Positions 1-11,735 of a stretch of DNA of 64,000 nucleotides are shown here, one piece after another. Each line of letters opens with the position of its first letter. The stretch's first letter is position 1. A program made the translations under genes and the position numbers. Origin of the DNA: Cyanoderma ruficeps (lineage: Eukaryota > Chordata > Aves > Passeriformes > Timaliidae); the NCBI GenBank assembly GCA_008694505.1, contig VZDJ01007753.1, positions 19,242,044 through 19,306,043 on the forward strand, written 5' to 3'. Under the pieces are notes generated by a model. That model had not been told where the DNA came from. It was given only the letters and a program-made list of their open reading frames with translations, and ran no database searches.

Positions 1-666
1 ATGCAATAAGAATGGAAGTACTTTGCCTCTCACTCAGGCAGCACAGCTTTCCGGTTCACTGGCAGAGCTCAAAGACCACTGCTTTTCACCTGCATTGCAT
101 TTAGTCTGTATTTTTGGTGCAGATCTCTAACAATGAGACCAGAAGAAGAAAAAAATCCCCTTCAACCCCTAATCTATTTTTCCATCGCCACCTACTCAGA
201 AAGTACAAGTATAAAAATATGCAATGGTGGAAAAACCCATCACACAAGAAAAAACAACCCACAGGACAAACTCATCTGTGAAGTAACTAACCACAGCGCT
301 CTTCAAACTCCCACTGCTGGCTTCTGCCATTTTCAGCCCTTCTCCACAGCTTTTTCCTAAGTCAAAAGGTGATTCTGATTCTCTTACCCTACAGTGGTGA
401 CCATCTCACTGTCTGCACTGCTCAGCTAAGGTATGTCTCAAAGCACACTATTGATTTCATACAGTCTTTTATTATTTAGGACATGTGGCGGGAAAAACAG
501 TTGCTGCTGTAAGAAATAAAGCTTGGCCACAAAACTAGCTATGTGAAAATTCTAACTTTTAAAAAGCTTATACTCTTCCTTTTAAAGAGAATCTGGCAGT
601 TTTACTTCTAAAAATCTCCTTGTTCTAAAGGTCTAAATCTTCACAAACTACACCCTCCTCCCCCCC

Positions 667-667
667 N
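667..667. other. Unknown base (N) in the assembly
   Basis: A single N follows a C-rich stretch (CCTCCTCCCCCC). It is typical of base-call ambiguity at a homopolymer. Confidence 0.99.
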
Positions 668-3583
668 GATTATTCCATATTACTTCAAATTTTAATTAAA
701 ATATTTCACCCGGAATTGTTCATAATCAATAACATGTAATTTAGTCTTCCTTTTTTTTTTTAATAGCTCAGTCATAAAAATATACTTAGCAAACAAAGCA
801 ATTAAGCATAAACCCCTACTAATCCTCAGTTAAAAAAACCCAAACGTGTTATGTGCCAACTTGAGACTACACTAAACAGGCTGTTTGATTCTGTCATCAT
901 CATCAAGAGACTAAAAATAGACTCCAGGTGCAAAGTTCTGGTGGAGTCAGCAGTGAATGCAAGGGAATGAGCTCACTTCTCATTTTGGACAACAGAGTTT
1001 ATTTATCTCATATGCCCCAAACAGGTGAGTTCTCACACTTTTTTCTTTATCATATTTATGTCTTTATGTGTACACACTTTGGGCAGTTTTTACACGGTTA
1101 ATCTGATATTAGATCAAAATTAAGGTCCTTTTTGTTGTCTTTTTTCCCAGTCATTCATTATTTCCATTGCAACAACTCCTAGAGCTCCTATCTTCAAGAT
1201 GCAAACCACTAAGACAGAGAACAAAATTATAGCCCCTGACCTAAAGATCATCTTTTCATGAGAACTGCAGATTACAAGTCTCTTAGCTGCTACTGATTAT
1301 TCCCCACTTACAAAGAATCTTCCCTAAGGGATGAGAGAGAATACACCAAAATATGTGACAGACCAGAAAAACTCTGTATAAATAAGGACTTTGAGTATTC
1401 TCCATGAAACATTAGAAACTTTTTCAAATAAGTAATGTTAACCATTATTCTACCCCCCAAAACATCAGCAGGGACCTATATAGAGCTCAAAATTTAGCAA
1501 GGGTCCACCAGAGAACTGGAGAGATGCTGATTAACTTTTAATCCCACACCAGCATGCCTACTGTTATTAGTATGTTTTACACCAGAAGATGTCATTCCCT
1601 CATTGAACTCATTGGTGAGTTCATGACAATTCTCTTCTGAGTCGAGAAAGAGAAACACACATATGCTAGTACTGAGACTCCTGCCTGATGACCTAAAAAA
1701 GGAATTGACATTAAGAAATGAAAAAATCCAGCTGGTCTGATTTCTTGCCAGATAATCTACCAGCCATGACCAAAACAATCAGGACTCAGGAGAACCGTGG
1801 AGGTGGGAAGACAGCTGGTTGTTTACAGCACCTGAAACAGGGCCCAAATCAGGGAATTCTGGAGTTGGGAGCCTTGGGAACAGGTATGTCTTTTCACTGG
1901 TGAAAATGTTCTGCCTCTGTCGCCTGACACCACACCACAAAGTGATGAGTTTCCAGCTCTCTATCATTGCTGCAGTGCTTTTGCAAATGACAGAACAAGT
2001 AGTGATTTGGTGGGAGGGATGGTGAAGAAGGAGCAGAAGAAAGCAGTTAAGTCAATTCCTTTCTGTAACTGAGGATACATTTTTTACCCCTCAGCTAAAC
2101 CTGCTTCCCCTCACAGAGGTCTTTGAGAAATCCCCTCCTTTTCTAAAATATAAAATTATACTAATTTACACCACTCTCTCAGTATTCAGAGTTCTTTCCC
2201 ACATTGCTTGCCATTAAAACTTAAAGCAGCTTCCTTTTTTGAACCTCTCCTATGCAGTCACTTTTTCTTGTCTCTCCAAGACTAGAAAATAAAATCACAA
2301 ACTATTGAGCTAAAGGAGAAAAAAAAAAATCTGAACAACCCAGATCAGGAATTTTGCCTGCCTGCACATATAAAGGATGCATAGGTTGAAAAACAAAACT
2401 TGCCCAATCAAGGCATCTGGCAATGCTAGGGCCCTGTGATCCAGAAAATGCTTTTAATTATCACCTCACCAATCATGCTACAAGTTATTGCTGTAATTTT
2501 TTTTTGCTTAAGTTCCCTTAGGGAATCAAACAAATCATGATATTAATCAGAAGGTATGTATGTAGGAGGGAGGGGGCAGAATGCTAGAATTACATGTAAG
2601 TGTGTCCCTTAAGGCTTCAATAAAGAAATGAGATTTAGAATCCCACTGTCAGAGCAACTGAAGCCTTGCACGCTGCAAGCCTCAGCCCTCTGACCTACAC
2701 AGCCATGCCATTACCATATCTGATTTTCCCAGGATGGTTTATCTCAGCTGCTAAACTTCATCAGTCTCTGCTAGTGTTTACCCATCATCTGGATTTGCCA
2801 CTTCCGAATATTTCAGACGAGAACCGAATGAGCCCACTGTCACACTCACCCCTCCAACATAACAGCCTGAAGCTTGGAAGCCTAAATGGCTGAATCCCAG
2901 AAAGGCAGAACAAAAGCTAATACAGCTGGGGGGAGGAGAGTGAGATACAGCTCTGGAACTGCATTGAGTTTCAGAATGCAGTTCACAGCAATATGGTTGT
3001 GTTAGGATGCTGCAGTCTGAGAGGCAGATTATTCTCACAGTCTACTTTTTTTTTCATAAAATATATCTTGGTAAAGAAACAGTGTCACAGCAATTTAGCT
3101 CTCATATGCAGGAAACTGTCACAGTGCAGGCAAAAGCAGCAGCACTCTGCTGCACAATGAGTTCTCCAGCAAAGTGGCCAATAAAAGCATCAATTAGTAC
3201 TGACTTACCCAGGGTGTTTCTGACATGGCTGCCCATCTCTCGAGGAGTGGGCTGATGGTGTGTGCCTACATGGCAGACAGAAAAGGACAGTAGGTGTATG
3301 CAAGCTAGTTTTCAGTAGCATTAACATCTTCTTTGGTAAATATATTCTGCTAAGCCACAAAGAGCATTGTGCTGCTACAGTTGGGTCATTGCCAGCACCT
3401 GAGTTTGCTCAATTAACACTAGTGCTGACAGTCTAGTCAAAATCCACTGGGGTGGATATTCTCAATATACTCAGCATAAAATATCTAAATGAATCACAAT
3501 TTCTGATCACAGCCTTGTAACATGCCTTTGAACTAGTGAATTAAGTTGTATGTCCTTTTCACTCCTGAGCACAGGAGTATTCC

Positions 3584-3615
3584 AGTAGTATCTTTCACTT
3601 ATAGTAGTATCTTTC
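3584..3615. repeat. Short direct repeat, period 19
   Basis: AGTAGTATCTTTC occurs at 3584-3596 and again at 3603-3615. Just upstream, ACTCCTG and CAGGAGT form a 7-bp inverted repeat around AGCA (about 3561-3578). Confidence 0.85.
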
Positions 3616-4679
3616 CAAATAATTTTCAAATTTAGTGAGTGATAACTTCTTTATACAGAGGGTTGAAACATGCAGTAATTAAAACACCACAGTGGGGCTG
3701 ATAACCACAGGGACTATGTTTAAAAATCAATGTTAAATAGTACTTCAGGTTGAGATTGCAATTAAAACTGAGCAAACTGCTTCACTTGGCATGATGACCA
3801 TCATAATTTCTTTGAAAATTTAGCCTTCAGCATTCTTAACAGCGGTCCCATACATTACAGTTGCAAGAATTCCCTCTAGGTGTAAATAAAAACAACAATC
3901 TTAGAGCTGTAAAGCTTGGATCATGAGCCAGAGTTATCAAAACTGAAATTCCAGAAGGAAGCAATCCTCCTTCAGCCTGCAACATGGAAAGAGAGGTCAG
4001 CCAAACTTTCGGGGGCTAGAGATGACTGTTTGCAAATTACAGCTGTTCACATCTGGAGTTCAGATTTGGCCAAATGCTTAATATTATCAATCACAAAAGC
4101 TGAACTGGAAGAATGTTTTGGTTGTATCACTAGGAACATAAAAGTTAGAAAATAATTTAACGTAAAAAACCACTATGTGCAATTTCAACTCTGCCTTTCA
4201 AACACAGAACAATGGACTCAATTATTTCTCACAATGAGTATCATCACGGTTGACTGTGGCATTTCTTAACTGGTATTTAACCACAAGTCTGCACTTGCCA
4301 ATACAGGTTTCTCTGGCTGTATCTGTTTCTCAGCACAGAGTGGTTCCTGACACAAGATGAAGGATGCAGCTTCTTCTCTGACAAAGTATATTTTGGGCTG
4401 GCACAGCAAACCCTACATAGAGACCTAGCAGATGCATCTGAGTACTCAGAGCACCTTCAAAACATACCTTAGAGTAGCTTCTGAACACAAATTAATTGGG
4501 CACTTTCACTTTTTTTTAAATTGCACAGCCAATACACTAATGCATAGAAAATGTGTTCCCTCTCACTCTAAGATATATGACAAAACATTTTAGCACATGC
4601 AGACACCACAGGGCTCACTGTTCAGAACTGACTCATCTCCAAACCTGAAAATACATATATATTTATGTACTTAGGCGTG

Positions 4680-4693
4680 CACACACACACACA
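4680..4693. repeat. (CA)7 microsatellite
   Basis: Seven perfect CA units followed by GAGAGG. Confidence 0.9.
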
Positions 4694-5311
4694 GAGAGGC
4701 AGTATAAAACATGCAGGATGTTAAAATGACTGACGATTACAGAGGTCTGGCTTCACTCTCTAACTGACACAGACTTTCCAGGAGTTTCCCAGCTAGTCAG
4801 TCCCTCTCTTCAAGGCACAGTTGCCCATCCTGAAGCAGAGGAGGGAGGTATATGCTTTTTTTCATCTCATTCTCAAAAACTAATGACTTATTTTATCTGA
4901 ATTAAGCAAATAAATTCAATTTTGGACAACAACCAAGACTGGAAGATTTCATCCTGATAAGCTTTTCTGACTGAAGACAGCGGGTTAGAAGGGAAACAGT
5001 TATACAGCCTTAACTATAGGAGGTTCCTTCCGCTCCTGCTATGATGCAAAATATTCCAAGATGTGCCAAATTTCATGGTAGTCTGCATCAGGCAGCGACG
5101 AGACACCGAAGTGCTCTGTGGAGACTAATGCATAAATCCAAAATGATCTTTTGACTGCAGTGACTCTTCTCTCCTGAAATGTATTACATTTTTTAAAGTC
5201 AGTGAAAAATAAAAAATTGCAAAATACCACTTTTAATCCATGTACTACAAAATGATTGAATCCTCCAGAGGCCAGTCAGGGCCAGAACAATTTTTTTTTC
5301 CCAGATTTGGC

Positions 5312-5339
5312 GGGGCAGGGGGAGGGCAAAGGGAAAGGG
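5312..5339 (+). other. Canonical G-quadruplex motif
   Basis: Five G runs (4, 5, 3, 3, 3) with loops CA, A, CAAA and AAA on the plus strand. It is preceded by a T9 run, so it sits in a strongly strand-asymmetric patch. Confidence 0.65.
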
Positions 5340-6645
5340 AGAGAGCAAAGAGTGGTTAGTTTCAAATAGCAACATTGTCCAAAAGGGTGAAAGGGAACAG
5401 ATGGCCATGGAGAATGCAGCCTCAAAGCCCTAAAGAAAAGGGCTATTTTGACAGATCTTGCTGTTTCCTATTCAAGCATGAACACTCTGGCATGGAGAGT
5501 TAAGACGATACAAGGAACAACCTCTGTTCCCAGCAACTGACTACGGGCAACTGGCCTCTGAAGCTCTCTGAGAAAAACAACAGGAGACAGACAAACAGAT
5601 ATGGCAGCAAGCCCAGATCCCAGCCACCAGGAAAGGGAAAAAAAACCCCCAAAAACAAAAACCAAAAAAACCTCCAAACATCAGAAAGGCTAGAAACAGC
5701 TGCCTTTTCCTGGCTCCAGTGCAGAGCATTTAGAAAGAGCCTGTCCAGCCTTTCTCATCTTCCTTTTCGGTAAAAACTTCTCAAAGGGGTCACCCTCAAG
5801 CTGTTGGTCTTTGCCCTGAGGGGAGGTGAAAAAGAGGACAGACCAGAGCTCAAGTCTGGCTCAATGAAACCTGCTTCCTTTAATCACAAAGACCTCCCTC
5901 CAGCAAACTATGAAGAACTCTAAACATTAAAATGCATAATTAATGCTGGATTTTTGCATGCAAAAACGCTGAGAAATTTAAAGTTGTGGCTCTCACAGTA
6001 CCTGTAATTTGTTTGCATAGAATACAGCAGAAACCATTATATCTGAGGGCAGGGAAAATTGTACCAGCTGTGGGAAACACTGCTAATGTGTGTCCTGACT
6101 TTTCTATTAATCTTACCAAGAGAGTGCATCAACAGCTATTTCATTTACCAACTCTGGATATGTGCTATCACAAAGAGATTTCAGTTTTGAAGGACAGCTT
6201 CACATCCACGCCCAAAATTTAAAGAGGAACCCATGCCATTAACTGTAACCAGACTTCACTGTCTCCAAAGTTCATAGAACAAGGGATGAATCTCAATTTG
6301 TGAATTTCTCTCTGATTTCCTGTATCATTTTTATGCTTAAGGCAGAGCTTGAGGTACTGCCTGTTTCCCAGCCAGAGCCCACCTGTGGGCAGCAGCACTG
6401 AGCGATACCTTCCCTTTCCACTGTAGCAGGGACAGGTTCACACTACAGTTGTAGGAGAGAAAGAGGGGGTATATGGTATAAACATTAACCACCTTCACTA
6501 TCTGTCCCTGAGGCAGGGAAGTGTCTATCATCTCAATTTTAATATCCTCCTTTTTAAAAATCATTGAAGGAAAAAAAAATAATAAAGAACTGCGGGTGCT
6601 CACATGTCAGAACTCCAAATGAAGAAATGCAAATGCTACATACTG

Positions 6646-6692
6646 ATCCTATCTGCGCCTTTGTTCCCTCATCTGTGAAATAGCATTTGTTT
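6646..6692 (+). mobile_element. MIR-like 3' core fragment
   Basis: CTATCTGCGCCTTTGTTCCC and TCATCTGTGAAATAGC closely follow the MIR line ctctgtgcctcagtttcctcatctgtaaaatgg. Only about 45 bp are recognisable. Confidence 0.4.
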
Positions 6693-8271
6693 ACTTTAGT
6701 CAATAAGTAGTAAAAGTGTAGAAAAATAGACATCAGGAACAAACCACCTCATCATCCTTAGCAATCTAATTATTATTAAACTCATAGTTTTCTACAATAT
6801 GTAAATAATTTGTGGGGTTTTGTTGGTTTGACAAAGGATAGCCAATGCAGTCAGTACTAGTTGTAATCATTAATTAGTAATTAAATAGATAGGATCTGAC
6901 TAGTGGAAGTAGTCAAACAATAAATAAAATACCTTTTTTTAGGCTAAATCAGATAAATTCTGTTTCTTTTCTTGTTAACCACCAGCTTCCTTAGACTGAG
7001 TAACTGCTCCAGGCTACACTTATTAAGGGAAACTAAAATGTGGATTATTGGCTAACTATTAAGAAGTATTTAACTTGTGGATTCAACTTTTTTTCCCATG
7101 TTTCCTTGAGTAAAGTCAACCTAGTACCCCACTGTTTTCATTCTGCTTTACTATTAATATATGGGTTCTTCAGTTCACTGCAGGAGTAACCAATAATGCT
7201 CACAAACCAATTCTGTCTTTCACGTTGCAGGACAGGTGGTCCCTCAGTATATTCCCACACATTCCAAATATTTCAAGTGTTCCACATCTGTTGTCTAAAA
7301 CATTTTTAGTTCCCTGCAAGAACAGTAGGGGATGAAAACAAGAAGTTATATATAACATAGCAACTGACCTTGTATGCCACATGAGCTCTCTGTCATTTCA
7401 ACGAGATTATAAATTTCAAAAAAGAGCTCAATCTTAATTCGTTATACTATACAGCTATCTTGCAGAGAAGATAACTTGAGAATTAACTTATGACAGCTGT
7501 AATAGCCCAGACAATAAAATTGAATCTAGAGATGAACTTTTCCCCCCCCAAGAATATGCTGATCTACAGGAATTTTTTTAAAATTAAAGAATTAAGGTGA
7601 TTCACACATTTTCTCACTGTACAAACCCCTCTATCTGCTTAAAAAATTCATCAAAACATCTCCCATGTATATATAAGCAATCTTGGTGGGATTTTTAGAA
7701 GAGTTTAGTGTTGGCCTACAGCAGGTATGGAAACACTAGATGTTTTTCTTTTTCCCTTCAAGAACAAATCTAATCAATGTACTTTAAAAACAGATGGCTG
7801 CAAGTATTTCTTCTCACTAAACAGAGCCACTGGTCAAGATTTGAGGCCAGGAAACTCAAAGCACTAATTGCATTTTAACCAGTAGGCTGCTCATAGAAGG
7901 CAGAAAATAAGAGCCTAGGCTGTGCCTGGGAGAGGTGGCAAGGGCTGGCATTTCTGCTCTGGCTCAGAGCGCTGCGAGATGGCAGCAGCTACCAGCAGCT
8001 GGGAGTCTGGTTTGCCTCTTGGCAGAGGCTGGCACATCTTGCTGAACCAGCACTGTGCCTCCACTGGGCACCAGCTCGTTATGGCCTGTAACAGGAGACT
8101 GGCCCTTGCTGCATGGCCAATGTCATTTCCAGCAAGGTAATGACACTCCTTCATGGACTTTGCCAGCACAACCACACGTGTCAGTAAGGAAAGCTAATGT
8201 CTCATCATATGAGATACTAGCAGTACAAACATGCTCTCCAAAACCATGCAACAGAAACAAGTGCACAGTGT

Positions 8272-8320
8272 TTTGTTGCTGCTGTTTTGAAGCAGCAACA
8301 GAAGTAGAAGCTGTTGCTTC
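8272..8320. repeat. Nested GCTGCT/AGCAGC hairpins
   Basis: TGTTGCTGCT (8274-8283) and AGCAGCAACA (8291-8300) form a perfect 10-bp stem around GTTTTGA, extendable by a wobble and two A-T pairs. A second hairpin GAAGC-TGTT-GCTTC follows at about 8307-8320. The stem is shorter than a typical microRNA precursor. Confidence 0.8.
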
Positions 8321-9818
8321 AGTTAAAAAGAAACCATCTAGTATGAGCTACGCTGAAATGTTATAGGGGATCCCTGTGTGACAGAATCCAAGATCATGCC
8401 TCCTGGCAAAGAATGCCACCGTGTGACCACGTTTAAATACTAGAACACAGAGTAGATGTCTTAGAACTTCCTATGGAGCCAGGATTGAAACTTAGGATTT
8501 TAACCAAATTTGCCCCAATTAGTTTTGGAAGAGAGGCTGCCTTTATCCAGCCCTAAACCAACACTGACTGCAAGAAACAGTTTCTCAACAGTGCATAATG
8601 GCAACATGATGCTGGATATGAATGAGGATACAGACACCTTCACCAACAAAACAACTGGATATATAGTAACTGAAACAGACCAATGAAGAAGAGGATTTTA
8701 GGGGTTTTTGTAAAAGCAAAAAACTCAGACTCACTCATCACAAACTCCACACAGGCTCTGACATCCTCTTACCACCACAAGACCTGGAAAGAGAAGATTA
8801 CAGAAAGAGGGACAGCCGTGATGAGTCTCGTTACTGGATACCACAGCAGAAGCCAGAGAGATGAGAACTGGGGGAGTTCCACCTAACTTTTGAATCCTAC
8901 CTTTTGAAAAACATTTGTGAGGCAGAGATGTTAGCATGCTTAACTCTGCAAAACAAGAGGCTGCCAATAGCTGAAAGACCACTGAGAAGCTAGAGTAAAC
9001 TTGCACTCAAAAGCTGCTGTGTTCATGTAAACGAAAGATGATAACAAAGATTTGCAGGAAGTACTATGTCACACCATCCTAGCCTGGAAATAAACAGTCC
9101 TATTAAAGACAGAAAAATAGTACCATATGCCACGTGAGAAAAAACAATACCCTGGTTCTTTACTTTCACCAAGGAATGGCTACTTGGCTGATGACTATGT
9201 CAGTAGCACCCTGCAAGGACTATGCCCTAAGTTGTGACACGTTTCTACCCTTTCCATACTACTGTTGCTCTGAACTTCTGAAGATTCACCAACAGAATTA
9301 GGGGTGACTTGCTAAGTTGCACATCCAGTGATATGAAGCGTTTGTCTGGTTTTCCAGCATAACCTAATTGCCAGAAAGTAAAGTAACTTCAGTCATTGAC
9401 CAATTCCAGGCATTTCTACTTCATACCCTTAACTCATTCTCTCCAAAAAGCTGCACTGTGATTTCACTATCTATCTTGGAATCAACGAAGCCATGACTTC
9501 TGCTTCTAGAAAGTAACACCATGGGCAAGTTCATTCAGCCTGATGTGACAAAAGAGACATACAGTAGGAAGACCATCTATTCCACATAAGAAAACCAAGT
9601 AATTGCTGTTTTTCCCTCTGTCCTGGAGCTGCCTATCCTTAGGTATAAACTCTATGATTTGATTACATTACACTTTGAAACAATTCAAATTTCTTCACAC
9701 TTAGGCTAGGAGTATGCAAAACAAATAACTTGAGTGCTGTGATGGAATACAATCCCTGGGGAACACCACATGTGTTTCTCAAGCAGAACTGGTACCATGG
9801 AGCCCTTGACTTTGAAAA

Positions 9819-9874
9819 GCAAATGAACAAGAACAGTAATTAAAACGCAAATGAACAAGAACAGTAATTAAAAA
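9819..9874. repeat. 28-bp tandem duplication
   Basis: Two adjacent 28-bp copies (9819-9846 and 9847-9874) beginning GCAAATGAACAAGAAC differ only at the last base. Neither flank belongs to a known repeat. The near identity suggests a recent duplication. Confidence 0.95.
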
Positions 9875-11704
9875 GTAGAACAATTATGAGATCAACTTTG
9901 TTACTAAGTAACGATAAGATTAAAGATAATATACTTGTCATACATAAGAAAGGACTAAACATGGATTAAGTAGTGTGTTAGTGAATGTGGTTAAACAACT
10001 TGACCTTCTTGTGAAGCCAACTTTGAATTTTGCCCTTACATAAGCTCTTATAAAAGCTCTGCACTGGTAGAAAGCTTCTGTAACTGACAGAAGGCTACAG
10101 GTGGCCTAGGTGAATGGAATGTGAGATCCAGAGCTAACCCACAATAGCAGAGTCATCTCACACAGCCTTACATCCAAACTCATGCATGAAGTAAAATGTT
10201 AACAAAAAGCTGGAGGCCCAAATAACGTGGAAAGACTGATTTCCTCCATAAAACAAGGTTTGGGCAAGTGGAAAAACTACTTTATTATCTGCACATTTTC
10301 AAGACAGGAGAAGAGGACAAAATCATCATAGAATTGCTCTAGGAAAATGCTGCGTGACAAAATACAACTAGCTTGCCATCAAAGCACAGGAGACCTGGAA
10401 AGCACATAGTGACACAAGATTTTCTTAGAAGAAAGCAGGCATTCTTTTCTGAAGGGCAGTGCCCATAACCATTTCATAGATGCTGGATGGATGCAAGTTA
10501 GTGACAGTTTAGAGAGCCTAGTTTGGTACCACTGAGATATGACACAAGTGTGCTCTACATATTCATTTGCCATATACATTACATATTCAAAAATTCTAAA
10601 CTGAAAAAGATTCTTCATTTAATTATCATGCTATAATCATGATAAAAAGAAAACAGTTTAGAAAGTAGTAGTTAGGGAAGTGCCTCGTGGATACTGTTGA
10701 TCATCCCAACACTCTAGAACTTCCTCTACTGTCAATGTCTACTCACATGATGTGAGGCATCTTGATGTTACTATCTACTTAGACAGGCAAAACTTTCAGC
10801 CAAAAATAAGTAATGTCTAGATACTTGGTACCTACTGGAGACCAGCCATTCTTGAAAGTCTTTTATGTTGGTTCTAACAAATGTGCCTTAGTCCTTCCAG
10901 CAAAGTAATTACTGGAAGAAGTTTACAATTGCTTAAACTAGGTAACCAGACTAGGCTGTTCTTTTCCTAACTTTTTTTTTCCCCAGTAAGGAAAACAAAT
11001 CCTCAAAAAACTTTGTAAAAACTCCTGAATGAAAATGAATCATATGAAATTAAATAACTGGTTCTGTAAAACAGTAATAGGATTTCCATAATTAATTTTG
11101 GAACAACTTACAGGTATAAATGTTGATCTTGGTAGTATCAACTTAGGTAAAACAAAGTTTATAGTATGTGGTCAGTTCAAAACTCAGGCCATGTAACTAC
11201 ATCACCATGGAGTTCTGAAGTTAGTCAACAATAACAAGCTACTTTGGAAACACAGAAGAATTTGACAAGAGGTTCACCTTTAAGATATTCACCTTCCCAA
11301 CTTAGTGAAGCATGGTTTGTTGTTAAAACAACAGCTCATGCACCAAAAGGCAGAAAATGAAAGTGCTCTCCTGTACTTGCTCACTTTAAAAATGGGAGGT
11401 ACTTGGATTCAAAGCTTTGTTACTAACTGCAGACTTGTATTACAGCTTTCTAACTGCCCCCTGTGGATAAGTACATGCACTCAGCTTCTCCTGCAGGCAG
11501 TAGGATTTGCAGGAACACCTTTGGTGGCAAATTTGGGCCTAGTTTTATACCTGTAGTTTCCAGCTTTTGCTGATGAACAGAAGCATATCAACACCTTGCA
11601 GCCATAGCTAGCCTACATTTATGCCCACTGAATCAAATGAACAGCCTGTATATTCAACACTCCAACGCTGACTATGCTGGCAATATTGCCTAACCAGAGC
11701 CAGT

Positions 11705-11735
11705 AAAAAAACAAACAAACAAACAAACCCCCCCC
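11705..11735. repeat. (CAAA)n microsatellite followed by C8
   Basis: A-rich run, then about five ACAA units, then eight C bases at 11728-11735. Confidence 0.9.

Larger units (their letters stand above)
1..9818 (-). other. RAD51B: Downstream RAD51B intron, distal block
   Basis: Ordinary AT-rich intronic sequence. It holds the G4 motif at 5.3 kb, a (CA)7, a MIR-like piece at 6.65 kb, the 3.58 kb direct repeat, the hairpins at 8.3 kb and a modest GC-rich patch at about 7915-8140. No exon was recognised. The next RAD51B exon (human residues 285-319, expected to carry a motif like NTWSHSVNTR) is not visible on the minus strand. Confidence 0.75.
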
